From the NCBI RefSeq assembly GCF_949628265.1, contig NC_088790.1, positions 31,004,545-31,068,544 of the forward strand: a DNA stretch of 64,000 nucleotides. The letters are read 5' to 3'. Made by a program: the position numbers and the translations under genes. Position 1 is the first letter of the stretch; each line of letters opens with the position of its first letter. This DNA is from Cloeon dipterum. Its lineage: Eukaryota; Arthropoda; Insecta; Ephemeroptera; Baetidae. Under the pieces are notes generated by a model. That model was not told the origin of the DNA and did not search any database. It saw only the letters and a program-made list of their open reading frames with translations. This document shows positions 11,118 through 24,230 of this stretch, piece by piece.

Positions 11118-11801
11118 CATTGCATCACAGGCCCCTGATGTGAGTCGTCGAAGTTGAGCGAGACCAGTTTGACGCCGGGCTTGCGGGACTGCGTTCACGA
11201 CGTCAAGATTGAAACCTGAAACGTCCCTTTGTGGTGCCGGCTGCTGGTATGAGAGTCCAGTCGCCTGCAAACGCACCTACCAAAAACAAAGGTCAGTACT
11301 GATTTTTCTTTTCTATCTGCACTTAACCTTTAAATTACTGCTAGATATTTGTAATGCTGTTCTTTGTATGTAATTTAGGGTTTTTCTGATTCGGTGCACA
11401 TTTAAAAAAGATTAAAATTAAATTTAAATGAGAAAGACAATGCCCTTCGCTTAATTATGTTTTATATTTGGGGACTGATCAATTTTCTCAGACACTTTCT
11501 TTACATTAGCATGAATTAGAACCTTCTATTTCTATCCAAATTGGTATTTCACCCGTCAATTTAATGACGAAATAAAATTGAATGCCTTGAATTCCTGAAA
11601 TATTTCCAGAGCAGTGAATGCAGAACAAAATTGTTGGTTGTGTAATGCTTTAATTGTTGAAATTCTTCTCTGCTTCCAAATATTTCGTTTGGTGCACGAA
11701 AATCAATCGCGCTGTCTCATTTCTTTGTTTGTTGCAAGAAATTCTTTAAGTAGGCTAAAACCATTTTCATTAGTTCATTTTTTAGCCTCTGAATCGAAGA
11801 G

Positions 11802-12763
11802 ATGTTTCATCAGTATCGTGAGTATTTTTTAATTTAAATTAAAACTACCTCTGGAATTGTCTGTAGCCTTATATAACTTTTTGAACGCCACACAGCCATA
11901 ACTGAATGTTTCTTCTGTGGAAAGCCGGCGCTCGGCAAAGAATACGGAAAGATTGTTGAGAAGATAAATGCTGAGACCTCTACCAAAATCCGAGCTGCCT
12001 TATGCATATCCTGCTCACAGAAAAAGGAGTAAGACTTTCCTCTAGTTAAAATCTTATTTAGTATTTTCCTAGATTTAAATTTACGATGGCTGATTTATGC
12101 GAAGTGTCTGACGTCCCTTTTGAGGAATTGAAAAACTACGCTTGCATCGCTAATCCCTTGAGGGCCTTTCCTGAAAATATTCCTGGTATATATTCTCTAA
12201 TATTATTATTTTAAACCTGCTTGAAATTTCTTAAAAAATTATTTAAGTGGATCAATGCTATTACCTATTACAATTATTTTTTTAATGAATCAACCGCAAT
12301 TTAAATATTTAAGTTATATCTTTATTTAATACCGAAAATTTATTTAGATTCTCAGATAAAAGAAATCGTGATCGGAATCTCGGACAGATATCAGTGCCAG
12401 ATCTGTTTGGATTTCATCGAATTGAGAAAAAGAGTGGAGGATCACCACACCGAAAGCCACCCCGAAATACCGATGTTCAGGTGCAATTCTGGATGCAACT
12501 TGTGCTACTGCCTAAGTAGCAGGAAAAGCCACAAAGCTCATTGCGGCATTGTGTGCCCAGTTTGCAAGCAAAAGTTCGCAGTAGACACTGGACACTTTTT
12601 AAGAGTGGACCCTTGCGTCAAATGTCCAGTCAGTGGATGCACCACCGCTTTCCAGATTAAGAAGAATGAACTTGGAGAGGATGAGAACGGAATCAATGAG
12701 TTTTTGATGCACATCATGACTACACACGTGTGGGAAATTCTAAAATTTGCTGAAACCGGTTGA
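11802..12763 (+). CDS. Zinc-finger-like protein, tandem copy D (225 aa)
   Basis: Coding exons are 11802-11817, 11896-12028, 12073-12185 and 12348-12763, summing to 678 nt. Exon 2 encodes CFFC...CISC. Exon 4 encodes CQIC...HHTESH, CNSGC...HKAHC, CPVC...HFLRVD and CPVSGC...HIMTTH. In the third motif the last histidine is replaced by aspartate, which may weaken that metal site. The leader intron sequence at 11430-11760 still matches copies A-C, but the upstream promoter block is replaced by the GC island, minisatellite and foldback repeat. AATAAA lies at 13102-13107. Function is unknown. Confidence 0.85.
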
Positions 12764-14499
12764 AATCATTGTAATGAGGAGACGACGGATCAAAGTAAAA
12801 ATCTTTTTTCCATTTATTTTCGAATTAAAATTCGAACGAAATTTTAGCAGCCTTTTTAATTTAATCAAGCAGAGTGTAGTTTAGATTTAGAATACAAATT
12901 CAGTAATCATTTTCTTGTATTCGCTTAACAGTTCTTCCGTAACTCTGCTGCAAATTTTACTCAAAAATTACTGTAATTTAAATTACCAAATAATTAGAAG
13001 AGCAAAAGTGCTCAGGACTAATTTAAATCCGTGTCAGGGTCCTGCTGTTTTGAATCCTTTTTGCAGATTTTGTATCGAAATAAGAAAAATGTATATTCAG
13101 AAATAAAGTTTTACAAACAAAACTAGATGGTTTTTATTAATTTTTGTTTAAAACTTTCGTCTTTTATTCATCAATCTTGTACTATTTTAATAGAAATATT
13201 ATTTTAAATATTTTTTTAATGCGTCTGAATCAGGTACTTCCCTAAATTTTATTTGGCAACATATTTTTATAAATAGTTATTCCATTCCTCAACTGAACAT
13301 ATTGATTATATTCAAATTTTTAGTGCACAAATGTTTTTTGCTGTTTCGAGGTTTAGAAGTAGAGCCATATTTGCCTTCTTTCCCTGCTTTCGAATAAACT
13401 CCGTTCAGACAAACTGCTTTCTTTCCCTATTACAAATTTTTCCAAGAAAGCAATCGTTTATTGATTTAAAAATTTATTTCCAACAAACCGTTTAATTTAA
13501 AAAAATTTCCATGAGCCTCTTACGGTCTTAAACAATAAAAATTTAATAAAAATTAAAACAAATTGCTTATGTTTGATTTTCATTAGAATTTGGCGCCATT
13601 TCACTCATTTTTATATAATTTAAATGCTGGTAATAAATCAGCTTTTAGAACGAGCCTGCCGCCGTTTCAGTCAGATGGAGCTGCGATGTTGTTGCAGGGG
13701 TGAGCACCGCCGGCCGGCGAGGGGTAGTTCCACGCACCCTCCGCGCATCGCGCGTATGTGCATCTTTCTATCTGCGAGAGTGCATTTATATATTCATTTC
13801 TCTCGCGTTTCAGCATTCCAGACGAAAGGGAAACACCGGCCAGGGGGTGCGTGGGGGTGCGAGCAGCCAACTTTGCAAACAGCCGCTGGGTGAATTCCCG
13901 AATATACATATATGCATGAATTGGGAAGGCACACACGAGGCCGCCGCCGCCACCGCAGCAGCAGCTGATGGCATTTAACTCGGATATTTTACAATCTGCC
14001 GCCGCCGCGCGCGCGTGGGCGTTCGTGTCAATAACACCCGGCTGATTTCATCAAAAATTTGCACACGTGCTGCTTAAAAAGGGGTTCATCCCGGATGATG
14101 CTCCTATCTCTATCGGTATTTTAAACCAATTGTTTTTTTCTAATTTTAAATAGAATATATTCCCAAAAAAATAAATAATAAATTTGGTAAATTCACGAGT
14201 CAGATTTAGCCAAAAAAATAGCAAATTAACTAGTTTTTGCTATAAAATGTAAGTGGATCGAAACATTTGAAAATTGTTTCCGGGAAAATTAAAGCTCCGC
14301 CTTTCCAATTTTTAGATATATTTTTTAAATCGATGATTTTTCAGAAATTTAAGGCGCTGAATTATTCGGTAACGGGGGCATAAATCAGACTCAGACTTGA
14401 AAAGAACTTTTAGAGGATTTTAAAATATGTTTGGTAAAGAAATTAAAATAATTTAACAAATTTTCAACATTTATTCATTACTAAAAATTGCTAGAATTC

Positions 14500-14790
14500 A
14501 ATTAAAGTGGATCGATTTAGGGCGACCATTGAAAAATATTTTAATTATTGGTTGCATTTAGCAGTTAATCGATTGTTAATTAACATAAATTATTTTTATC
14601 TAGTAGAAATCCAAAATTTTTCCAATTTTCTCCAAAATTTGCAGCGCTTGCCCACATTTTCTTGGCAAATTTCGATACCTCTGGTCGAAATCTGTCCAAC
14701 AGCGCATGAAACCTTTTTATTGCGAAATAAAATAGGATTTCAAATAAGAGACACTTTTCTCAAAAATTTACGCTGTGACTTAGCACCATT
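14500..14790 (-). repeat. Diverged copy of the GGAATGATACTGG MITE family
   Basis: It shares the core of the element at 50573-51010: a run of CCAATTTTCTCCAAAATTTGC, then TTTTCTTGGCAAATTTCGAT, then GAAATCTGTCCAACAG and TAGGATTTCAAATAAGAGAC. Its ends are not recognisable. Confidence 0.6.
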
Positions 14791-15269
14791 TCGACTTCAA
14801 CTGATTTTTTTTTAATTTTTAGATCTTAGCTTAACAAACAAAATTAATTAAATTCCAGTATATTCCCAGAAATATGATTCTATTATAAATTAAATATGCA
14901 TCGTGCCAAAGAGCAGATCAATTTCAAACAGCGCTCTTTAGTTCCTTTTCTTCACGTAACAAACGGAGCAGCGCGCGGCCGTTGGAAATTCAAATGATTT
15001 GTGTTCTCGTGAACGGAATGTTTGATATGCAAATTGCAGCGGCGACGCACATAAGTCTCACGTGCGCCATCAATTACTGCAACTGCACCTGATGCGCAAT
15101 ATTTCACGGTGAATGAGCCTCTCTCCAGCACCAGCACGATTACTATTATACAGGTGCTGAAATGAATGGCCGCCATTTCTCAATCAGATATACTGCTCCA
15201 CAGCAAATATTTCTACGTGTTGCTAAGTTTTCTGTATTAATAGACACATTAAAATTATTTAAAGAGGAA

Positions 15270-15605
15270 TGATGGGTATTTTGATTTTTCAAAAATAAAA
15301 TATTAAAGGTTCTCTAACGGCCAGCTGCAATTTTCAGACAAATTTTGTGCGAAAATGGTAAATTCGGAAAAATATGCTCAATAGGAAAACACTGGAAATT
15401 TAATCAGCTTTCTGAATATTGGCAGTTTTTGACGCTATTTGAAACTGCTGAATTTTAATCAGGCTAAACACACACCCCTTTCAAAAATCTGCAATTTTTG
15501 AAAAAAAAAAATAACAAATAGCTTTCAAGACTCAAAAGAACTAAGTTTATCTTCTCACAATTTAATTTTCATAATTTTCCTCACCCCTGAAGCAATTTAA
15601 TTTCC
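15270..15605 (+). repeat. Dispersed repeat, inverted relative to 57478-57825
   Basis: The segment aligns with the reverse complement of 57478-57825 over about 335 bp. Shared blocks include AACGGCCAGCTG, AAACACTGGAAATTTAATCA, AAACACACACCCCTTTC and a final GAAGCAATT. Identity is moderate with small gaps. There is no coding capacity, and no terminal inverted repeat was seen, so the class is unknown. Confidence 0.75.
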
Positions 15606-17599
15606 GTTGTTCAAAGAGAGGGTGAAACCGTTAACATTAATAAAAACTTAGTTTGAGAATATATTTGTTTAAATATATATAAAAATTAACTTTTTATAAA
15701 CTAATATTTATTAGAATATAAAAAATGTATTTATATATTTATTTTAATATTAATTTTATTTTTATTTTTGTAATTTTAAATTAAATAATGTTTTAAGGTT
15801 ATGAAATAGATTTATCTTGTTCACATTTGTATTAAGTTTAAATTTATCTTTTATAAAAATAATTTTAAAAAAATTATAAATATAACAGTTTGCTAATAAA
15901 TCTTCGAAATTCATTAATTAAAATTAGATGGAATTATGGTTCTACTGGGGAAACTGCTTGATACTCATCATAATTGAGATACAATCCGAAGAAACCCAAA
16001 ATTTTGACTCTCTTTCTTCAAATTCTGGGACGTAAATGGTTAAATTAGAAAAAATATTAGTTTTAGGGTTATATATAAAAATCAATTTCATTCCAATTAT
16101 AATTTCAATTCTAAAGAAATCAATATGTTTCTATTTTCGATTAATAATTTTGATCATTCAACCTCTATCCCTTTCCATTTACTTCGTAATATTTATTTTA
16201 AAACTTAGTCTTAAGTGATAAATTATTATTTAAATTCGAATTTTATTACTTTGTAAATTAAAAGAATTAAATAAACGTTTAGTTTTTTATTTGTTCCTAA
16301 TATTTATAACAATGTTCAAACGGAAACACTCACTTGAGTGCTATCAAAGCAGCAAAATACCCCAAAAAAATTAACCCAACCGGGGGCATAACGGCGTGCA
16401 TTCATTCGGCGACTTCAAAGCCACTTTCTGCGCTTTCTCTCTCTCGTTAGAGGCAATTACGGCGAGGCAGTGACCCCTCAAAAGCTTATTGTAAAATCTG
16501 GGCCGAGAAAACACACTGACAAAAGCTCTCTTTAGTGACGTTAATCCGTTCCTAAGGAATGTTATATATTGCATCTCGCTCGCGCGCGTGTGTGTGTGTA
16601 ACCCAAGCCCGGAGCCGACAACCCTTATAGCAAGGGGGCGCATTCCTGGCCTTCAACGCGGGGACTGCTGGTTGCTGGTTGCTGACGAATCTAATGGGAA
16701 ATCTGACAACTAATGAACACCATTCCCGGCATTTTTAACAACACAAAGACGCGCGTGTGCAAATGAACGCTGCCGCACAGATTCCTCAAGCTGTGATTTA
16801 ATTGAATTTCTCTGCCGGGCTGTCACGCCAGCCGCCGAAAAGCCGAATTGCCACCGTGTGTGCGTCTTTTCTTGCGTGTGTTAGCAACACCGACGTGTCA
16901 GCAGCGACTCTTGTTGCTTAATATGGCGTGTTTGACGCGTAATGAAAACCCAGCAGTGTCACGCCACCACACCGTCGAAAAATCACTGTCGACACCGACC
17001 CCAATAAACGCAAGAGACATTATGCTGTCTGATGATAAAAGGCAGTTTATTTTATTTTATTGGATACTAAAACGATCATCAGATAAAGAGTTATCTTTAT
17101 CTAATTTAATAAATTATTTAACAAACATTTTATAAACTTTTTATGGAATAAAACCCTGATAAAAAGCAAAATTTAGCATCTCAAAAATTCAAATGGCGCC
17201 ACTACCTAGGAAATTTAATATTTTTGGTATTTTATATCAAATTAAAAGGGATTTTTTCACAAATTTTCTAGAAACCTATATTTTAATTGGAGCAAAACAC
17301 GCTGTATTTTTAAAATGTCCAAACCAAACAATCAACTCGATGCAGTGTTCGCTTCAACCAACAATTATTCAAACCTTTGATTGTTGTCCCAATCATTTCA
17401 ATTGAACTGTTTTAACCAATTTTAAATTGGTAAACCCGTCATCAATATTGAGGAAACGCAATAATTCTTGTTGATTTCTTTTGAGTTATATTAAAAAAAA
17501 TTATCAGATTTTACAGAAGAAATTTTTGTGAATTTTTCTTTCGGATAATTCGATTATTCAGGCTACTGCTAGAGCTATTTTACGATTTTCTGCAAATTC

Positions 17600-17840
17600 A
17601 AGTCCCTTCCAGGCTTGCAGAAGTGTGATTCGGAGCTGAAATAAATTTGTAACACTCACGCCGTCGATCACACCCTTCAGCCTCGACTTTCTTCAGTTCA
17701 AACTGGACCAATTTCGCTTACCTGAAACAAAAGAGACGAGATTTGTTAATGAAAAGGTCCGGAAAATATTTTAAAATCACAAGAGGACATGAATGCTACA
17801 AGGAACGAAGGATAATTATGCAACCTGTGCAACAGATGTG
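17600..17840 (-). other. Recursive-splice-like site, copy 2
   Basis: On the minus strand CTCTTTTGTTTCAG is followed immediately by GTAAGC (junction 17722/17721), and a second donor GTGAGT lies 62 nt downstream (17654-17659). This is the same spacing as in copy 1 at 2.77 kb. Sequence similarity to copy 1 extends about 200 bp. A branch-point-like TTAAC lies upstream of the pyrimidine tract. The 62-nt segment has several substitutions between copies, but both splice motifs are unchanged. Confidence 0.4.
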
Positions 17841-18658
17841 CTCAGAAAATTGCCTAAAAGTCGCTTTCACAGAACTGTTGAATTCTGTTTGTATTTAATT
17901 TAAATCGAATTACTTTCTAAATATTCGGGAAGGCCTAAAATTTTCACACTTTCTATAAAATCGGCACCGAAATTTGCATTCTAATTAGGCGACAAGCACA
18001 AATGTTCCACTTATCATAAAATCTAAACTTATTTTACAATTTAGGGAGTTTATTTTATTCAAAATTGGCACACCACAATCAAAAGGGGGATTGAAAATCT
18101 CATGGACAAACTGTCCCTTGTTCCTGATTACTTGGGGACAACAATTAAAAATATTCTTAGCTGATTAAATGTAATAATCAATACAAATAAAACAAAATTT
18201 ATATATTTTATTTTAAAATGGATTGTTAAGGGCAAGTTTCATACGTTTTCTTTTAATTTTTTAAAAATGAAAAATGAAAAATTAATAAAAATCAGAGTTG
18301 TGAATAAGCACAAATTTTATTACTTTTTATGTATTTTTAGATTTTACCGGTTTAAATATACATGAAAACAAAAAGAATTTATATTTCCTTCTATTTACGA
18401 ATTAAATTCTATTTTTTAAATTAAAAACCTCTGCTATGACTAAGTATTTTAATGTAAAAGCTTTACATTTTATCCGGAGATTTCCTCTTTTTCAAGCGTA
18501 AATAGTGTAACAAAAATAAAAATTAAACAGAATTGAGCATAAAATAACCAAACGACACGCGGAGAGAACCGTAACTTCGGTGGTGATGAATAAATTACGA
18601 GCAAAACAACAAGCATAAAAAGGGGGCAAGCTCGTTTATTCGCCACACGCATTTCAGC

Positions 18659-18660
<2 letters not shown>

Positions 18661-18729
<69 letters not shown>
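18661..18729. repeat. (GA)n microsatellite, about 69 bp
   Basis: An uninterrupted AG dinucleotide run. In arthropods such tracts can bind GAGA factor, but here it may be only a microsatellite. A Leu/Ser-rich open frame on the minus strand across it is an artefact of the repeat. Confidence 0.97.
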
Positions 18730-18732
<3 letters not shown>

Positions 18733-20259
18733 GCAAAGCGGCTGCTGGCAGCATAAGTAAGAATTAGGGAATCTGCGCGCTGCTTGTTTTCTCAGGCGGC
18801 AGTCGGCTTAATTCCTCATTAATTTCCAAGCCTTATAGAAGCGAGAAGAGCGAACCGTGTCATTTTTTTAATTAAATTTCCCCTGCGAAAGATCTCGCGA
18901 GAAACAAAACTGGCAGCAACACAAACGAACCAACGAACGCATGTGCTCACATACAAAACGAGCGTGTATAATAAAAGTTTTACGATTCAGCTGCGAGAGA
19001 GGGGGTGGGCGGGCAAAGAGGGGGTTGTTTGAATATCATCACCGACTGCAAGAGTATGCAAATAAGACTCGCCTTCTCTCTCTCTCTCAATTTTTATTTA
19101 CTCGCTGGCGTGCGGAAAGGGAAAGGGGGAGATTTTGCTTCGCGTCGGCTGCTTGCTCAATCCATTATGATTATTATGACGTGCGACGAGCATAATTTGA
19201 GAGGCTTGCTTTTCTTTGGGGACCCTTCATTAATGGCCGCTGCGGCGAGACACGGGGGTGACTTTCGCTGCAGACCACGCGGCCGAGGTGTCTGTCACAA
19301 TTTGGGCCATTTGCATGTCAAATTGTGCAGTGGAAACAATGCGAGTGAGCGCGTGCCTCGTTAAGCATTTAAATCTAATTTGCTCGGTGAGCCTCATCTC
19401 GTTATTATCATTATGTTTCTATTACACGAATTATTTTCCGCTTTTACAATTACATTTTGAGTTAGATTTTTAGGGGGGATAATTTAAAAATAAAAATAAA
19501 AATGCAGTGCAGAGGTAAAAAGTGTTTTTTCTTGAAAACAACCTCAGTTTTCAATAATTTTCTAATTATTTGCTCATGAACTTGACTTGAAAATTTGTCA
19601 GAGATAATACTTTGGAGAAATTGAGGCTGCAAATGGCAATTTAAAAGAAAAATTCTGCACAGTAGAGGAATTTTGATCAATCCGACTGCGAATTTTAGAT
19701 TTTTACAAGGGAAAAATGGACTAAATTCAATTTATGCACAAGAAATTGGTAAAAATTTAGCAATAAAAACTGTGGCGTAAAAAACCGGGTGGTAAGCAAA
19801 CGATGCTAAGTATTTTTACGTCCCACCCGAAAATTCAATTCAGTTTACAAAAAAAAAAAATTAGTTGGTTCAATTTTCCGACTGTTGCTACAAGTCTAAA
19901 TTTAAGAAAGAACTCTTGATACGTATTTTAAATGGATAATGGGCTATATTAAATTTTTTTGATTTGTATTGATTCACACATATAACACAATAAAAAAACT
20001 TTGAAATTCATTTATTACCATATTGTAGAGATTTACGAGTCCAAGATATAATTATACCAATTTTGGTCTATAATTACAACAAAAAAATGAGAAAACACTA
20101 TAAAATTTTTATCTACATTCAAAGAATAACTATTTTAAATTGTAAAAAATATTAAAATAAATTGTTTCAATATAATATAAATAAATAATTATTCTATTTT
20201 TTATAGAACAATAATTAAAGTTAAACTACTTAGTGTTAATTTTTAGAAAAAGGCTGCAA

Positions 20260-20520
20260 AATGTTGAGGACTGTCTCCATACTTAAAATCCTAATTTATT
20301 TCCCAACAAAGAGTTCCCTAAAAGGTTTCACACGCTGTTGGACAGATCTCGACGGCGAGGAATCGAAATTTGCGAAGAAAATGTGGTCAGGCGCTGCAAA
20401 TTTCGGAGAAAATTTGACAATTTTGAATTTTTATTGTATACCAAAAGGTCCATTATTTTTAATTTATAAAAATTGTTCATTGCATCCAACAATTAAAATA
20501 ATTTTCAATTTTCGTCTTCC
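20260..20520 (+). repeat. Diverged copy of the GGAATGATACTGG MITE family
   Basis: It matches the interior of 21211-21648 in the same orientation: GGACTGTCTCCATACTTAAA, GTTGGACAGATCTCGACGGC, TTTCGGAGAAAATTTGACAA and TTGCATCCAACAATTAAAAT. The ends are lost. Confidence 0.65.
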
Positions 20521-21210
20521 TTTTGGCTAAAACAGATCTTAATAATCGAACGAATTCATCAACCCTGCTTCTAATTAAGAGAGAGCCAATGATATTGCTC
20601 TGAACCAACATCATTAATAATAATAGCAGAGTGGTGAAAAACAAAGCACCTGCATAATGCATAATTCGGGGCACATTTACACACACGCGCGCGCGTGTGT
20701 TCCTTCATGCATCGGCCGCGTAGCTCGTCTCTTGCTTAACCATAATTATGTATATAGAGAAGGGTAAACAGAAGAGATAATCACGCGTGTTTGCCGAGCG
20801 GCGTGGAATTATTTTAATAACAATGCCAAAGCAGCCAACCCCGCATCTGCAACAATATCAATTAAGGCGGCAGACGTTAAACACGGCGCGAAATGAGTTG
20901 CGGCGCATGTTGGAACAGCATGATGAGCCCTCGAATAATATAACACACACGCAAACACCTATTATACATTATCTGAAATGCGCGCCGTGCAAATGTGTGT
21001 CATCAGCGCGCGCGCGCCTCTGCCTCCAACCTAAGTGGTTAATTTGCCAAAATAACCAACTTCATTTGTAGGCAATCAAGATGCTCCGTATCGAAATTAA
21101 TGCATGGCTCGGATATTCGGAGAAGGGCAATTTCTAGACAATCGCTGCTCCCTTCCAAATGAACAAAAATCAGTTGAGGAAAGGCAAGGTGGAAAATTGT
21201 TCTGCTGCTT

Positions 21211-21648
21211 AAAGAGGAATGATACTGGAAAAGCCTGGAAAATTCTTGTAGGCAATGCATAAACTCGTCCCTTAGGATTAAGTTAAAGCCTAAATTTATT
21301 TAAGAAGCACTGTAATTTTTTGAGAAATTGGCTGGAAAGTTAGCGTGCTTTTCAAATGGTAAGGGCTGTCTCCTTACTTGAAATCCGATTTAATTTCAAA
21401 ACCAAGAGTTTCCCCAATAAGTGGCATAAACCGTTGGACAGATCTCCACGAGAGGAATCGGATTAGGCCAAGAAAATATGTTCGAGCACTCAAAATTTTG
21501 GAGAAAATTGGTAAAATTTGAATTTTTACTGTAGGAATGTTCTTTTTTATTATTGCAATTTGTTGAACAAATTGTTTATCGATCAATTGTTTATGGCATC
21601 CAACAATTCAAATAATTTTCAATTGTTGCCCTGTATCATTCCACATTA
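21211..21648 (+). mobile_element. Complete MITE-like element with terminal inverted repeats (438 bp)
   Basis: The left end AAAGAGGAATGATACTGG is complementary to the right end CCTGTATCATTCCACATT. The interior has no open frame and contains many short inverted motifs (CAATTTGTTGAACAAATTG). A second copy of the same length and opposite orientation lies at 50573-51010. Flanking bases suggest insertion near TTAA but no clean target-site duplication could be fixed. The superfamily is not assigned. Confidence 0.75.
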
Positions 21649-22103
21649 AAAAGGATTTTTATTGCAATTTTAATTGTTGGATGAAGCAAAAAAGTTGCAA
21701 ACATAAAAAATGGGCTATGCTGCAGTAAAAATTCAATTTTTTTCTGAAATTTTCTGCGCTTTACCCCATTTTCTTGGCGTGTGAAACCTTTTCGGTTGTT
21801 TTAGTTTGTAATGTCTGTAATTGATATTTTAGCTCCCTTTAATTTACATCCAACGATGGTACAATTCTGAGATAGATTCATTAAAATTCATTCCGAAGAA
21901 TGCAACATGGTTTTTATTAATTTTACACTACAAATTAAACAAAATTCAGTCTGTAAATTTAAAATTTCCTTGTCTTCACTGAAAAATGCATATTTTGGTT
22001 ATTTTGCTCATTTTCCGAGCTTTCCAAATTTGACCCGAAAACAGATCTTGTTATTTTGAGCCACTATTCAAATTACACGTTGCCAAGAAATAAAAAAATA
22101 ATG

Positions 22104-24165
22104 TTATAAGCACTGTTTAATAAGGCAGCCTCTTCCGTGCAGAATTTCAGAGGCGATTCTCAAAATGGGCATGAGCCCGCATCCGCATTTGTTTTCGACG
22201 TCGTCGTCCCGAGAGCGTGCGTACATCAGTCCACCCATTCCAATTGACTGGAAAAATCCAATCTGGTGTAAAATCTGGTTTTTATTCCGTTTATAAGACG
22301 TTTTATTTAATTTAACCTTTTCTTTTAGAGAATTGTAGTCTTCGTAAGCGTAGACGTGCGTCTTGTTGTGAGCAAAGTTTCCGTCATTGTCGTTTAAAAT
22401 AAATTTCCCCTTTTGACTGATTCACACACCTGGAGAATTTTTTAAGTGATTTTTGCATTATGAAATTTATTCGACATACTTCTACGATGCTGGTGTAGGA
22501 GGAAATATAGCTCTCATCCTTGTATTTGGGTTTGGGGTTCGGTTTCGCCAAGGTGTAAAGCGTGGAAACAGAGGAAAATCCGGCAAGAAACTTTTTCATC
22601 TTGGCCAAACCTAGATTTTTTCTTATTGTGGCCATGGAAAGCCGCTGAATTGATAAAATTACTTTATTAAACATACAAAACCTTAATGTTAACACTACCA
22701 TTTTGTTCAAGGATGAAGGGTATCCAAGGAAATCATTAAAAATGCCTTCGTAGAGGTAAGAGTGGAAGAAAAAGAAGTCGACTAGATTCCATAAATTTGG
22801 CAAATCGTATCCTGCATTTTTTTAAATTTATTAAATTTATTTTTGGTTAGTTTCAACGCACCTTGGGCTAGGGGTAAATCGACATGCGGCAACAATAAAA
22901 ACAGCAGCTTCCCGCGAGGCTTGGTGACATTGTACAGCTCTCTCATTAGCGTCACCAGGTTTTCTTTATCTTTTCTATTTCCCGCCGAGCAGTCAGACTG
23001 CAAATTATAATTAGAAAATATTCCAAGCCTCCCTCTAACTCCGTATTTTATACGTTTGGGCAGACGCTGTAGTGCCAAAAGACACTGATGCCGTCGAATT
23101 TGTTCACGTCCATGATTTCAACCATCTGGGTGATTATTTTTTTCCTCGAATCCACATCCGCAGCCACAATTGACCAGTTTCCAGCGTCCATTCCATTTTC
23201 TGCCTCCTGACTGCCGAAAGTAAGGATTGTTTTCACTCCCCGCACCTTTGAATATTCCTTCGCGGGCAGTTGTTTCTCTATATTTACAAAGATTTAGACG
23301 TGAAGAGATGTTGTTTCTAATTATTTTACTCATCACGCTGCGGATTGGATCGAATTTGATTTGTTCCGAGTTGTAAACGTGCCACGGACCAAACGCGACG
23401 TGCGTGCAAAGGTTGTGCTCCACGGCTGTCATTATGTTCGCGCCAAAATCTATGCTGAGTGAGGCAAAATTAAATTTGGAAATAATTTTAATTAATTAAC
23501 ATTACTGGCAGGTTTGAAATAAATTATTTTTATCCTAATTTATAAAATTCCCTTTTTAACTGTAGAGATATAAATTAAAAACATTTTAATTCAATTTGAA
23601 AATGAGATCTTCTTCTGAAACTCCTATTATTAATATATTTTTTCAAGGTATAGCTTTTAAATAGGTAATCAAGAAGAAATAAATATTATGTGTTTTTCCC
23701 AAAGGTTCGTAATTTCCAACAAAATTTAAGTTGTATGATTTTTTTCGATTATTTAAAATTTCCTGACTCGCGTTCAGATATACTTGGGATTAAAATCGCA
23801 AAGCATGACTTTCTGGTCTGATGAAATCAACGTTGGATGAAACGAATTATACGCGGTGCAATCCTCGTCAATAACTGGAAAAAATTAACTCCTGTATTGT
23901 AAGTAATTAAATTTTAAATTTGAATTATGTACATCCTCCAGTTTTGTAATTTGCGGTGCAAGATTTATTACTGAAGTGTAGGCCGATGCAATCCGAAATG
24001 CAGCTCGCCACATATTCGTCGAACGTCCTTTGCGTCGGTTCTACAGCAAAGGATAGCCTTTCTAGACGAAGAACCTAATTGAAAACCTCTCAAACTGAAT
24101 ATTTTAAACAATTTTAATATAATTATTACCAGAAGTATGGCCAGGGTTTTCACTCTGCTGTCCAT
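22104..24165 (-). pseudogene. GH18 chitinase-like gene G1, frameshifted in exon 9
   Basis: Ten exons: 24130-24165, 23933-24074, 23784-23874, 23330-23454, 23054-23277, 22862-22997, 22699-22811, 22480-22644, 22317-22429 and 22104-22262. The first eight read cleanly and encode a signal peptide (MDSRVKTLAILL), a Cys-rich extension and most of a GH18 barrel. The active-site strand reads FDGISVFWHYSVCPN, with His at residue 200 where the catalytic Glu belongs. Exon 9 lacks 7 bp present in the otherwise near-identical G5 (AATTTCACATTTATT is shortened), giving a stop at 22394-22396 and removing the last strand and C-terminal Cys motif. Exon 10 is still open in its old frame, so the break looks recent. 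A sequencing error is possible. Confidence 0.8.
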
Positions 24166-24230
24166 CGCTAGTATAATGCAATTATTCAGCGCTCTGCAGA
24201 TGATTTTTATATTATTTTATGAATTTTCAG

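Larger units (their letters stand above)
13140..22100. other. Gene-poor interval between the two gene families
   Basis: I see no protein gene that can be supported here. The interval alternates between very AT-rich DNA (for example 15650-16300) and GC-rich blocks at about 13640-14060, 16370-16900, 18480-19360 and 20660-21030, which hold CG-rich runs, short alternating GC tracts and microsatellites. Open frames in these blocks lack recognisable domains and splice context. The blocks may be regulatory DNA. Repeats inside the interval are listed separately. Confidence 0.6.

Noticed and set aside
13624-13978. Overlapping open frames on both strands in a GC-rich block
   Set aside because: Frames are open on both strands at once because of low stop density in GC-rich DNA. 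No domain or splice structure was recognised.
18470-18754. Leu/Ser-rich open frame on the minus strand resembling a signal peptide
   Set aside because: It is the translation of the (GA)n tract and has no further domain or splice context.
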